Shown one piece after another: positions 6,973-13,249 of a stretch of 13,821 nucleotides of DNA. This stretch comes from Marisimplicoccus sp038110465 (GTDB lineage: Bacteria > Bacteroidota > Bacteroidia > Flavobacteriales > Flavobacteriaceae). The stretch lies in contig JAYNJU010000014.1 in NCBI GenBank assembly GCA_038110465.1, positions 1-13,821 on the forward strand, read 5' to 3'. Position numbers and translations under genes: made by a program. The stretch's first letter is position 1. Every line of letters begins with the position of its first letter. Below the pieces are notes generated by a model. The model saw only the letters and a list, made by a program, of their open reading frames with translations. It was not told the origin of the DNA and ran no database searches.

Positions 6973-7987
6973 CTCCCAGGAAATTTATGATCAAGATCTT
7001 CATGAGCACTTTGCATTTGATATTGATGTTGGTCAAGAACCATTAAGAATTGATAAATTCTTAATGAATAGAATTGAAAATGCAACTAGAAATAAAATTC
7101 AAAAAGCAGCTAAGGAGGGTTTCATAAGAGTAAATGGGGAAATAGTTAAATCTAGTTATAAAGTAAAAAAAGGAGATAAAATAAGAATACTATTTACACA
7201 CCCACCTTATGAGAATTTACTAACACCAGAAGAAATTGATTTAAGTATAGAATTTGAGGATGACTCAATAATAGTAATTAATAAACCAAGTGGCATGGTA
7301 GTTCACCCTGGACATGGAAACTATTCAGGAACACTTATAAATGCTTTACTTTTTCACTTTGATAAACTTCCTAATAATTCATCAAATAGACCTGGACTTG
7401 TACACAGAATTGATAAAGACACTTCAGGTCTTTTAGTAATTGCTAAAACTGAAAAATCCATGACTATATTAGCTAAGCAATTTTTCAAAAAATCTGTCGA
7501 AAGAGAATACTATGCATTGGTATGGGGAGATGTAAAGGATGATGAGGGTGAAATAAATGCTCCCATTGGAAGAAATCCAAAAAATAGATTACAAATGATT
7601 GTATATGAAAATATAGAAGGAGGAAAAGATGCAGTCACTAATTATAAGGTTATTGAAAGATTCGGTTATGTAACACTTGTTAGCTGTAAACTTAAAACTG
7701 GTAGAACACATCAGATAAGAGTTCACATGAAATATATTGGTCATACCTTATTTAATGATGAGAGATATGGAGGAGATAAAATTTTAAAGGGTACTGTATA
7801 TTCTAAATACAAACAATTTGTTGAAAATTGTTTTAATTTAATTCCTAGGCAGGCACTTCACGCAAAAACTTTAGGATTTATTCATCCTTTAAACAAGCAA
7901 AAAGTTATGTTTGATTCAGAGATTCCTGAAGATATGAAGTTAGTAATTGACAAATGGAGATCTTACTCTAAGCACAAAAATTTATAA
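6959..7987 (+). CDS. rluD: RluA-family 23S rRNA pseudouridine synthase (RluD-like)
   Basis: 342-residue pseudouridine synthase. An acidic N-terminal tail precedes an S4 RNA-binding domain (about 28-78, beginning PLRIDKFLMNRI) and the catalytic domain, with VINKPSGMVVHPG (106-118), the active-site HRIDKDTSGLLVIAKT (149-164, catalytic D152) and GRTHQIRVH (248-256). Architecture and length match RluD, which modifies helix 69 of 23S rRNA; other RluA-type targets cannot be excluded. The start overlaps the PASTA gene by 14 bases and is preceded by a hairpin. Its stop codon TAA is the first part of the putative yaaA promoter box. Confidence 0.92.
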   Translation: MEKDNSQEIYDQDLHEHFAFDIDVGQEPLRIDKFLMNRIENATRNKIQKAAKEGFIRVNGEIVKSSYKVKKGDKIRILFTHPPYENLLTPEEIDLSIEFEDDSIIVINKPSGMVVHPGHGNYSGTLINALLFHFDKLPNNSSNRPGLVHRIDKDTSGLLVIAKTEKSMTILAKQFFKKSVEREYYALVWGDVKDDEGEINAPIGRNPKNRLQMIVYENIEGGKDAVTNYKVIERFGYVTLVSCKLKTGRTHQIRVHMKYIGHTLFNDERYGGDKILKGTVYSKYKQFVENCFNLIPRQALHAKTLGFIHPLNKQKVMFDSEIPEDMKLVIDKWRSYSKHKNL

Positions 7988-7992
7988 ATTTG
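7985..7992 (+). promoter_or_regulatory. Putative -7 promoter box for yaaA
   Basis: TAAATTTG, an exact TAnnTTTG match, begins with the rluD stop codon and ends 4 bases before the yaaA ATG. No TTG is found at -33 spacing. If active, yaaA would have its own start and a nearly leaderless mRNA in addition to read-through from rluD. Confidence 0.4.
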
Positions 7993-7996
7993 TTTT

Positions 7997-8749
7997 ATGA
8001 AAATACTTTTATCCCCAGCTAAATCTTTAGATTTTCAAAATAAACCTAATACAGATCAAAAGTCTAATCCTGTTTTTCAAGATCAAGCCACTTTAATAAA
8101 TAATAAATTAAAAGATTACTCCTCCCCGGATCTATCTAAGCTTATGGGAATTTCATCTAAACTTAGTGATTTGAATTGGTCAAGAAATCAAAATTTTCAA
8201 AACTCTGATTCAATAAAACAAGCAATTTTTGCATTTAATGGAGATGTTTATGATGGAATTGACATTAATTCTATGCCTTCTGATAAATTTAATAGACTTC
8301 AAGAGAGTGTAAGAATTTTATCAGGTCTTTATGGAATTCTAAAACCTTTTGATTTAATTAAACCATACAGACTTGAAATGGGAACTAAATTAGCAATTAA
8401 TGGATCTAAAAACCTTTATGATTTTTGGTCTGAAAAGATAACAGCTAGTCTATCAAATGAAATTTCAGAAGATGAACTAATAATTAACTTGGCAAGTAAT
8501 GAGTATTTTTCTGTAATTAATGAATCTTTAATAAAAAATACTATAATTACACCTCAGTTCAAAGATTTTAAAAACGGTAAGCTAAAAATCATTTCATTTT
8601 TTGCTAAAAAAGCAAGAGGACTAATGACAAGATATTTAATAGAAGAAGAAGTGAAATCAATTGAAGGAATTAAAGGCTTTAATACTAATGGATATTCTTT
8701 CAGCAAACAAGAGTCAAAAGATGATCTTCACCCTGTCTTTATTAGATAG
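7997..8749 (+). CDS. yaaA: Peroxide stress protein YaaA (DUF328/UPF0246)
   Basis: 250-residue YaaA-family protein. In Escherichia coli YaaA is induced by OxyR and limits Fenton damage by lowering free iron; structural work reports DNA binding. Family blocks: N-terminal MKILLSPAKSLDF, FNGDVYDG (80-87), RILSGLYGILKPFDL (106-120) then KPYRLEMGTKL, NLASNEYF (164-171) and KKARGLMTRY (204-213). It is complete and of normal length. It lies 9 bases after rluD, so it may be the third gene of the PASTA-rluD-yaaA unit, with a possible promoter of its own. No OxyR-type site is recognisable. A 70-base gap follows. Confidence 0.93.
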   Translation: MKILLSPAKSLDFQNKPNTDQKSNPVFQDQATLINNKLKDYSSPDLSKLMGISSKLSDLNWSRNQNFQNSDSIKQAIFAFNGDVYDGIDINSMPSDKFNRLQESVRILSGLYGILKPFDLIKPYRLEMGTKLAINGSKNLYDFWSEKITASLSNEISEDELIINLASNEYFSVINESLIKNTIITPQFKDFKNGKLKIISFFAKKARGLMTRYLIEEEVKSIEGIKGFNTNGYSFSKQESKDDLHPVFIR

Positions 8750-8797
8750 GCATTGACATTATGCTTTACTAATTTATAGCCATTAACTTATTATTTG

Positions 8798-8805
8798 TAC
8801 ATTTA
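8798..8805 (+). promoter_or_regulatory. Weak -7-like box upstream of the CarboxypepD_reg-like gene
   Basis: TACATTTA matches TAnnTTTG at 5 of the 6 fixed positions and ends 14 bases before the ATG. The last base is A instead of G and no -33 TTG is correctly spaced, so support is weak. The rest of the 8750-8819 gap shows no clear element. Confidence 0.25.
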
Positions 8806-8819
8806 TTTAATCAAAAATT

Positions 8820-9545
8820 ATGTATAGACTAACTCTTTTTTTAATATTTATTTTTCAGTTATCCTTTTCTCAAGATAGAGTATTAATTCAAGGAAAAGTA
8901 ATATATAGAAATATTGATGTTCCTGCTGCTAATGTTGTAAATAATACAGCTCAAACTACTACTATAACAAATGATAATGGAGAATTTCAAATACTTGCTA
9001 AGGTAGATGATGAAATAATATTTTCTTCAGTTCAATATATAATTAGAACTGTCAGGGTTAATGAGGAAATAATTAGAAATAAAAGATTAGTTGTTCAAAT
9101 TAATCAGAGAGTTAGAGAGTTAGATGAAGTAGTAGTCACGCCTGACGATACAGATAAATTTCTTGATTTAAAAGAGGAGCAATTTAAAGGATTTGATTAT
9201 TTGGCTGATAAATCAACCAGAATTCAGAATATTCTTACAGATGATAGACAAGTAGTAAACGGCTTAAATTTCGTAAACATTTTTAGATTGTTATCAACTT
9301 TAATAGATTCTAAATCTGAAGAAGAGAAAATTAATATATCACCTAGTGAAGTATTACCATTTATATTAGAAGAAAATTTTTTTAAAGATGTTCTTAATCT
9401 AGAAACATTCCATTTAGAAGATTTTCTATCCAAGCTTGATAGAGATGAAAATCTTAAAACACTAATTCTGGAAAAAAATCAGTTTTTAATAATTGATTAT
9501 CTACTCCAAGAAGCAAATAATTATCTAGAAAAAATTTCAGAATAA
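8820..9545 (+). CDS. Exported CarboxypepD_reg-like domain protein of unknown function
   Basis: 241 residues. A signal peptide (1-17, hydrophobic core LTLFLIFIF, likely cut near SFS-QD) exports it to the periplasm or outer membrane. A CarboxypepD_reg-like beta-sandwich follows (about 21-98, with the characteristic turn NDNGEF at 51-56), ending in RELDEVVVTPDD (99-110), which resembles the linker seen before the plug in SusC-type TonB-dependent receptors. No plug or barrel follows, though: residues 111-241 are acidic, leucine-rich and predicted helical. This is therefore a short, stand-alone member and not a truncated receptor, since the frame ends cleanly. Homologues of this size are familiar in Flavobacteriia but I know of no assigned function. 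Next gene is tatA, 48 bases on. Confidence 0.8.
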   Translation: MYRLTLFLIFIFQLSFSQDRVLIQGKVIYRNIDVPAANVVNNTAQTTTITNDNGEFQILAKVDDEIIFSSVQYIIRTVRVNEEIIRNKRLVVQINQRVRELDEVVVTPDDTDKFLDLKEEQFKGFDYLADKSTRIQNILTDDRQVVNGLNFVNIFRLLSTLIDSKSEEEKINISPSEVLPFILEENFFKDVLNLETFHLEDFLSKLDRDENLKTLILEKNQFLIIDYLLQEANNYLEKISE

Positions 9546-9580
9546 CTATTAAAAACTATAAAATAGAATTATTTATTAAC

Positions 9581-9588
9581 TAGATTTG
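9581..9588 (+). promoter_or_regulatory. Putative -7 promoter box for tatA
   Basis: TAGATTTG, an exact TAnnTTTG match, ends 5 bases before the tatA ATG. No TTG lies at the usual -33 distance. Predicts a nearly leaderless tatA mRNA. Confidence 0.45.
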
Positions 9589-9593
9589 ACATT

Positions 9594-9869
9594 ATGTTTT
9601 TATTTATTAGCGGTGCTGAGCTCGTTTTCGTTTTTTTTATAGTTCTCCTTGTCTTCGGTGCTGATAAAATACCATCAATTGCAAAAGGTTTAGCTAAGGG
9701 TATGACACAAATAAAACAAGCAACTAACGAAATAAAAACAGAGATCTCAAAAAACCCTGATATAAAAAATCCAGCAAAATCTCTGACTAAAGACTTGTCT
9801 GATAGTGTAAGTGATATTAAAAAAGATTTTGATGATTTAAAAGACTCAATTAAAAGAGATCTAAATTAG
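9594..9869 (+). CDS. tatA: Sec-independent translocase subunit TatA/TatB-like
   Basis: 91-residue TatA/Hcf106-family protein, part of the pore for export of folded proteins with twin-arginine signals. It has the standard plan: a short N-terminal membrane helix (about 4-21, with polar E8), the FG hinge (21-22), the amphipathic helix beginning ADKIPSIAKGLAKGM, then a charged, K/D-rich tail (about 50-91). The length and single copy fit a TatA; E8 is also seen in TatB proteins, so the A/B distinction is tentative. No tatC is in the window. The stop overlaps the convergent O-methyltransferase gene by 9 bases, each gene ending in TAG. Confidence 0.92.
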   Translation: MFLFISGAELVFVFFIVLLVFGADKIPSIAKGLAKGMTQIKQATNEIKTEISKNPDIKNPAKSLTKDLSDSVSDIKKDFDDLKDSIKRDLN

Positions 9870-10502
9870 TCTTGATATAGAAATACCATCCCTAATAGGT
9901 AAAATAATTGTTTTAAATCTTTCATCCTGATTTAATTTTTTATTGAAATTTATAAGAGTATTTGTTTCTAAATCTTGACTATCTCCATTTCCAATTACTT
10001 TTCCAGACCATAGAACATTATCAGATATTATAATTCCGTTTTTGTTAAGCTTATTTGAAACTAAATTAAAATACTCTATATAATTCTCTTTATCTGCATC
10101 TATAAAAACTATATCAAAATTTATATTTAATTTTTTAATACACTCAATTGCATCCCCGGTGATTTGAATTATTTTATTTCTGTACTCACTTTCTTCAAAA
10201 AATTTATTTTGAATTGAAATTAATTCTTCATTTTTATCTATTGTGTAAATTTTACCATCATCTGAAAGACCTTCTGCTAGACATAAAGTTCCATACCCAG
10301 TATATGTTCCAATTTCAAGAATGTTTGATGGACTTTTAAGTTTTGATATTAAGCTTAAAAATCTTCCTTGAATGTGCCCACTGAGCATTCTAGGCTGTAA
10401 AATTTTTTGATAAGTTTCAAGGTTAAGCTTTTTTAAAAGTTCAGGTTCTTCTTCAGAGTTTGAAGAAAGATACTCACTTAATTTTTCTGATATAAAATCC
10501 AT
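9861..10502 (-). CDS. O-methyltransferase (caffeoyl-CoA OMT-like, family 3)
   Basis: 213-residue SAM-dependent O-methyltransferase. SAM loop ILEIGTYTGYGTLCLAEGL (61-79) with E63; acidic strand end IYTIDKNEE (85-93); metal-binding FIDADKENY (133-141, D135 and D137) and SDNVLWSGKV (160-169, D161 and N162). These are the hallmarks of the cation-dependent catechol/caffeoyl-CoA type. The physiological acceptor in flavobacteria is not known; small catechols are the usual substrates of bacterial members. Its ATG shares one base with the preceding flavin reductase stop (TAATG), so the two are likely coupled. It converges on tatA with a 9-base overlap. Confidence 0.9.
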   Translation of the reverse strand: MDFISEKLSEYLSSNSEEEPELLKKLNLETYQKILQPRMLSGHIQGRFLSLISKLKSPSNILEIGTYTGYGTLCLAEGLSDDGKIYTIDKNEELISIQNKFFEESEYRNKIIQITGDAIECIKKLNINFDIVFIDADKENYIEYFNLVSNKLNKNGIIISDNVLWSGKVIGNGDSQDLETNTLINFNKKLNQDERFKTIILPIRDGISISRLI

Positions 10503-10969
10503 TATTTTTTTGGTCTNNNNNNNNNNNNNNNNNNNNNNNNNNNNNNNNNNNNNNNNNNNNNNNNNNNNNNNNNNNNNNNNNNNNNNNNNNNNNNNNNNNN
10601 NNNNNNNNNNNNNNNNTCTTGCTCGAGCATTGTCATATCAAATTCAGAAATATTCTCTTCATATTTAGCACTTGTATGGTGAGCATCATTGATTATTTTT
10701 TTTATTATATGATTTACAGTAAAGACACCTGTTTGTTTAATATTTTTATATGTATTTCTTGGAACTGTAGTTGGTCTAAGAATATAGCCTAACATAGCAG
10801 GGTTACTCCCAAGGTGAGTAATTGAACTAAAAACAGCAACATTTTCAATTCCATCCTCTGAAATCGTACCTATCAAGTTTGCAGACTTATAGCCAGTACA
10901 TGAATTTATTAGATTAATTCTGTAAAATTTTTGAAGATCATCAAAATCTTCTTTTGATAAATGTTTCAT
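10502..10969 (-). CDS. Flavin reductase family protein, interrupted by assembly gap
   Basis: The first 117 residues (10619-10969) are readable and belong to the FMN-binding split-barrel flavin reductase family: AVFSSITHLGSNPAML (45-60), then RPTTVPRNTYKNIKQTG (65-81) and FTVNHI, the flavin-contacting core. The rest falls in a 100-N gap of unspecified true length. The four codons after the gap (RPKK, then TAA) fit a natural C-terminus, but the reading frame across the Ns is arbitrary. Bacteroidota homologues are about 200 residues as I recall them, so roughly 80-90 residues are probably missing. Such proteins use NAD(P)H to reduce FMN or use FMN as a cofactor; the partner is unknown. Upstream member of the pair with the O-methyltransferase and divergent from tRNA-Val. 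Confidence 0.82.
   Translation of the reverse strand: MKHLSKEDFDDLQKFYRINLINSCTGYKSANLIGTISEDGIENVAVFSSITHLGSNPAMLGYILRPTTVPRNTYKNIKQTGVFTVNHIIKKIINDAHHTSAKYEENISEFDMTMLEQXXXXXXXXXXXXXXXXXXXXXXXXXXXXXXXXXXRPKK
10517..10616. other. Assembly gap (100 N)
   Basis: Exactly 100 Ns, a placeholder for unknown length. The flanks share no overlap beyond three bases (TCT), so real sequence is missing here, including the C-terminal half of the flavin reductase. Confidence 0.99.
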
Positions 10970-10973
10970 CTTT

Positions 10974-11005
10974 TAAATGTAAAAAGAAATCTTCTAAATT
11001 TGCAA
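10974..11005 (-). promoter_or_regulatory. Candidate promoter for the flavin reductase-OMT pair
   Basis: On the minus strand TTG (11003-11005), a 21-base spacer and TACATTTA (10974-10981; last base A instead of G) precede the flavin reductase ATG by 4 bases. It interleaves with the oppositely directed tRNA promoter box in a 41-base divergent gap. Confidence 0.35.
10995..11002 (+). promoter_or_regulatory. Putative -7 promoter box for tRNA-Val
   Basis: TAAATTTG, an exact TAnnTTTG match, ends 8 bases before the mature 5' end of the tRNA, a natural distance for a short 5' precursor. No -33 TTG is correctly spaced. This box is a useful internal standard for judging the boxes before coding genes. 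Confidence 0.5.
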
Positions 11006-11010
11006 GTTAT

Positions 11011-11085
11011 GGGTGATTAGCTCAGTTGGTTTAGAGCACTACCTTGACAGGGTAGGGGTCATTGGTTCGAATCCAATATCACCCA
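11011..11085 (+). tRNA. tRNA-Val (anticodon GAC)
   Basis: 75 bases fold as a full cloverleaf. Acceptor arms GGGTGAT/ATCACCC pair perfectly; D arm GCTC/GAGC; anticodon arm CTACC/GGTAG with loop TTGACAG giving anticodon GAC (11046-11048), reading GTC and GTT valine codons; five-base variable loop; T arm ATTGG-TTCGAAT-CCAAT. Discriminator is A. The 3' CCA is not encoded and must be added enzymatically. There is no room for other RNA genes beside it, and no integration site or duplicated 3' end is visible. Confidence 0.98.
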
Positions 11086-11095
11086 CAATTCTTAT

Positions 11096-11464
11096 TTACT
11101 TAAATTTAATTTTTCTGCTTTTAAATACTGTTACCATGTAAAATGGTATTAAAGCAATTCCTAATAAAAATGAAATTAAAGCAATATTTTTTGCAAATGA
11201 AACATAAAACATTTCATGTAACATCCACGAGGTATTAGCAAGCAGCCAAATTGTCAAAATTAGATTCTCAAAATAAGATAACCTATCATCAGAATTCTTG
11301 AGAAGAATTGTTGATATAATTAATGTTATAATTGCAAAGCTAGCAGATGCATATCTTAAAAAATTGAATGCTTCATAGTTTAAGCTTAAAAACCAAGCAC
11401 TATCTTTAATTATCCACAAGGGAAAGTGGAGGTAGTATAAAAAGTAAATTACAGGTTTTCTCAA
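11096..11464 (-). CDS. Small integral membrane protein, unknown function
   Basis: 122 residues with about four hydrophobic segments (roughly 5-27, 34-55, 65-85 and 92-113) and a basic C-terminus (KSRKIKFK). The opening FLYYLHFPLWIIKDSAW and the later WLLANTSWMLHEMF resemble a small uncharacterised membrane family I recall from Flavobacteriia; no catalytic motif is visible. The only in-frame start compatible with this N-terminus is TTG (11462-11464), because a TAA codon directly precedes it; an ATG 7 bases upstream is out of frame. It converges on tRNA-Val (10 bases apart) and lies 74 bases downstream of the dehydratase. No -7 box is seen upstream. It could be read through from the dehydratase unit. 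Confidence 0.7.
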   Translation of the reverse strand: MRKPVIYFLYYLHFPLWIIKDSAWFLSLNYEAFNFLRYASASFAIITLIISTILLKNSDDRLSYFENLILTIWLLANTSWMLHEMFYVSFAKNIALISFLLGIALIPFYMVTVFKSRKIKFK

Positions 11465-11516
11465 TTATCATAATTAAATAATAAGCTAAATAAGTAATTT
11501 TTTTAATATGATTTAA

Positions 11517-11540
11517 AATTTTTTAATTGAATAAAAAATT
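11517..11540 (-). terminator. A/T-only hairpin after the dehydratase gene
   Basis: AATTTTTTA - ATTGAA - TAAAAAATT is a perfect inverted repeat with 9-base arms and a 6-base loop, beginning at the dehydratase stop codon and followed on the minus strand by a short T run (TTTT within AATTTTAAAT). Position suits a terminator or 3' end stabiliser for the thioredoxin-dehydratase unit. It contains no G-C pair in the stem, so stability is low. Confidence 0.4.
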
Positions 11541-12635
11541 AAAATGGCAACTTATTGAGATCAACATTTCCACCTGTTATAATAATCCCTACTTTTTTAT
11601 TTTTAAATTCTTCTTTATTTTTTAAAATTCCAGCAAGCGGAAGAGAACAAGAAGGTTCACAAATTATTTTTAAACGCTCCCAAATAGTTCTCATTGATTC
11701 AATTATCTCATTTTCTGTAATTCTAATAATCAATTTAACTTCCTCTTTTATAATTGGAAAGTTTATATCTCCTAGTTGAGTTTTCAATCCATCAGCAATT
11801 GTATTAGCTGTTTCATTAGTCTCAATTTTTCCACTCATTAATGACCTATATGCATCATCNNNNNNNNNNNNNNNNNNNNNNNNNNNNNNNNNNNNNNNNN
11901 NNNNNNNNNNNNNNNNNNNNNNNNNNNNNNNNNNNNNNNNNNNNNNNNNNNNNNNNNNNTAGCTGTTTCATTAGTCTCAATTTTTCCACTCATTAATGAC
12001 CTATATGCATCATCTACTTCAAATGGTTCAGTTCCAACAGTTGAAAATCGTTTTCCAAAAAATTTTGTAGCTAAGGCAGTTCCTGCTATAAGTCCACCGC
12101 CGCCTACTGGAACTAAAATATTATCCAAAAAATTGTATTTCTCAATCAACTCCATGGCTGCAGTACCTTGACCTAAAATAACATTAATATCATTGGAAGG
12201 ATGAAGAAATGTAGCCCCTTTGGTGTCAACAATTTCTTGAGCTTTTTTTTCTCTAGCTTCAAGTGTTGGATCACACTCAATAAGCTCCCCTCCATAGCTT
12301 TTGACAGCTGTTTTCTTAATTTCAGTTGCAGTTGATGGCATTACTATATATGCCTTAATTCCAATATTTTTTGCGGCAAGTGAAACTGCTTGAGCAAAAT
12401 TTCCAGAGGAATGTGTTACAACTCCTTTCTTCATTTGCTCAGAATTTAGGCTTAAAATAGCATTAGTAGCACCCCTCATTTTAAATGCTCCCATTTTTTG
12501 AAAATTATCACATTTAAAGTAAACTTCGGCGCCACACAATTTATCTATAAAACTTGATCTAAGTACAGGTGTATTATGAATAAAATGCCTTATTCTTTTA
12601 TTACAATCTTCTAAGTCTTTTTTAGTTATTTCCAC
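11539..12635 (-). CDS. Serine/threonine dehydratase-like PLP enzyme, falsely split by assembly gap
   Basis: Fold-type II PLP enzyme of the threonine ammonia-lyase/serine racemase group, deaminating L-threonine or L-serine to the 2-oxo acid. Removing the 100 Ns and one of two identical 55-base flanks restores one open frame of 313 residues, so the gene is almost certainly intact in the organism. Seen: PLP lysine K52 in AFKMRGA, SSGNFAQAVSLAA (76-88) binding the substrate carboxylate, and the glycine loop VPVGGGGLIAG (175-185) for the PLP phosphate. No C-terminal ACT regulatory domain, so this is the short catabolic or racemase-like type and not the isoleucine-feedback IlvA type. Its start overlaps the thioredoxin-like gene by 10 bases. 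Substrate choice (Thr, Ser, hydroxyaspartate, or racemisation) cannot be settled by eye. Confidence 0.88.
11805..11859. repeat. 55-base direct repeat, left copy (assembly overlap)
   Basis: Identical, base for base, to 11960-12014. It ends exactly at the first N and the other copy begins exactly after the last N, which is the pattern of two contig ends that overlap but were scaffolded instead of merged. Confidence 0.97.
11860..11959. other. Assembly gap (100 N), probably no missing sequence
   Basis: 100 Ns between identical 55-base contig ends. Collapsing the overlap gives a continuous, in-frame gene, so the true gap length is most likely minus 55. Confidence 0.97.
11960..12014. repeat. 55-base direct repeat, right copy (assembly overlap)
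   Basis: Second copy of the contig-end overlap described at 11805-11859; encodes residues around LMSGKIETNETA of the dehydratase in the same frame. Confidence 0.97.
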
Positions 12636-13180
12636 TTTATATTACAGCCTATACTAGGCTTTTGAAGCCTATTATTTAATTCATTGTTCTGTAGACATTC
12701 AAATGCATGAATGATATCTGCACCATCAGAAATAATTTCATTTCCTGGTCTTGAATCATCAAGTTGACCACGGTAAACTAATTCTAAATCTGAATTGTAA
12801 AGATAAAAGTCAGGAGTACATGCTGCATCATAAGATTTTGCAACCTCTTGAGTTTCATCATACAAATAGGGGAAGTTAAAATTGTTTTCAATAGCATTAG
12901 TTTTCATTTTTTCTGGACTATCATCTGGATAATTTATTATATCATTACTTGAAATAGCAATAAACTTAATTTCTTCACCATGATATTTTTTTGATAAAGT
13001 TGAAATTGTATTATTCACATGTTTAACATAAGGGCAGTGATTGCATATGAACATAATAAATGTTCCTAATTTACCTTTATAATTTTCTAACGAAATTTTT
13101 GTGTCAGAAGTTACATCAGTTAATTCAAAGCCTGGAGCTTTTGATCCAAGTGATATCATATTTGAAGGAGTCTTAACCAT
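12626..13180 (-). CDS. Thioredoxin-like / peroxiredoxin-like (redoxin) protein
   Basis: 184-residue thioredoxin-fold protein of the AhpC/TSA-redoxin type. There is no signal peptide, so it is cytoplasmic. Motifs: APGFELTDV (15-23) at the N-terminal strand, the redox centre CNHCPYVKH (46-54; C46 and C49 form a CxxC pair), ACTPDFYLY (120-128) supplying the cis-proline P123, and a C-terminal PSIGCNIKWK with a further cysteine C179. The wording of both ends (MVKTPSNM, PSIGC-IKWK) is as in other Bacteroidota copies and supports the ATG at 13178-13180. Function is probably thiol-disulfide exchange or peroxide reduction, not demonstrated. It is the first gene of a minus-strand pair; its stop overlaps the dehydratase start by 10 bases. 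Weak -7-like TACTTTTA at 13195-13202. Confidence 0.88.
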   Translation of the reverse strand: MVKTPSNMISLGSKAPGFELTDVTSDTKISLENYKGKLGTFIMFICNHCPYVKHVNNTISTLSKKYHGEEIKFIAISSNDIINYPDDSPEKMKTNAIENNFNFPYLYDETQEVAKSYDAACTPDFYLYNSDLELVYRGQLDDSRPGNEIISDGADIIHAFECLQNNELNNRLQKPSIGCNIKWK

Positions 13181-13223
13181 ATCTATAGTTTTTTTAAAAG
13201 TATAAAAAACAATGAAATATTAA

Positions 13224-13231
13224 TAACTTTG
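13224..13231 (+). promoter_or_regulatory. Putative -7 promoter box for ppc
   Basis: TAACTTTG, an exact TAnnTTTG match, ends 18 bases before the ppc ATG. No correctly spaced TTG upstream. Confidence 0.45.
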
Positions 13232-13249
13232 TTGTAACCAAGCCAATTA

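Noticed and set aside
8750..8764. Hairpin GCAT-N7-ATGC after yaaA as a terminator
   Set aside because: A 4-bp stem with a 7-base loop and no U-tract is too weak to call.
8753..8780. TTGACA with a TATAGC-like -10 after yaaA, resembling a sigma-70 promoter
   Set aside because: The -10 match is poor, and the rest of the window shows Bacteroidota-type promoters, which do not use this pattern.
11469..11471. ATG as the start of the small membrane protein
   Set aside because: It is out of frame with the conserved-looking N-terminus and its own frame does not encode that protein.
11805..12014. Tandem duplication or inserted element within the dehydratase gene
   Set aside because: The copies are identical and abut the N run exactly on each side, and removing one restores a full-length frame. 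This is an assembly overlap, not biology.
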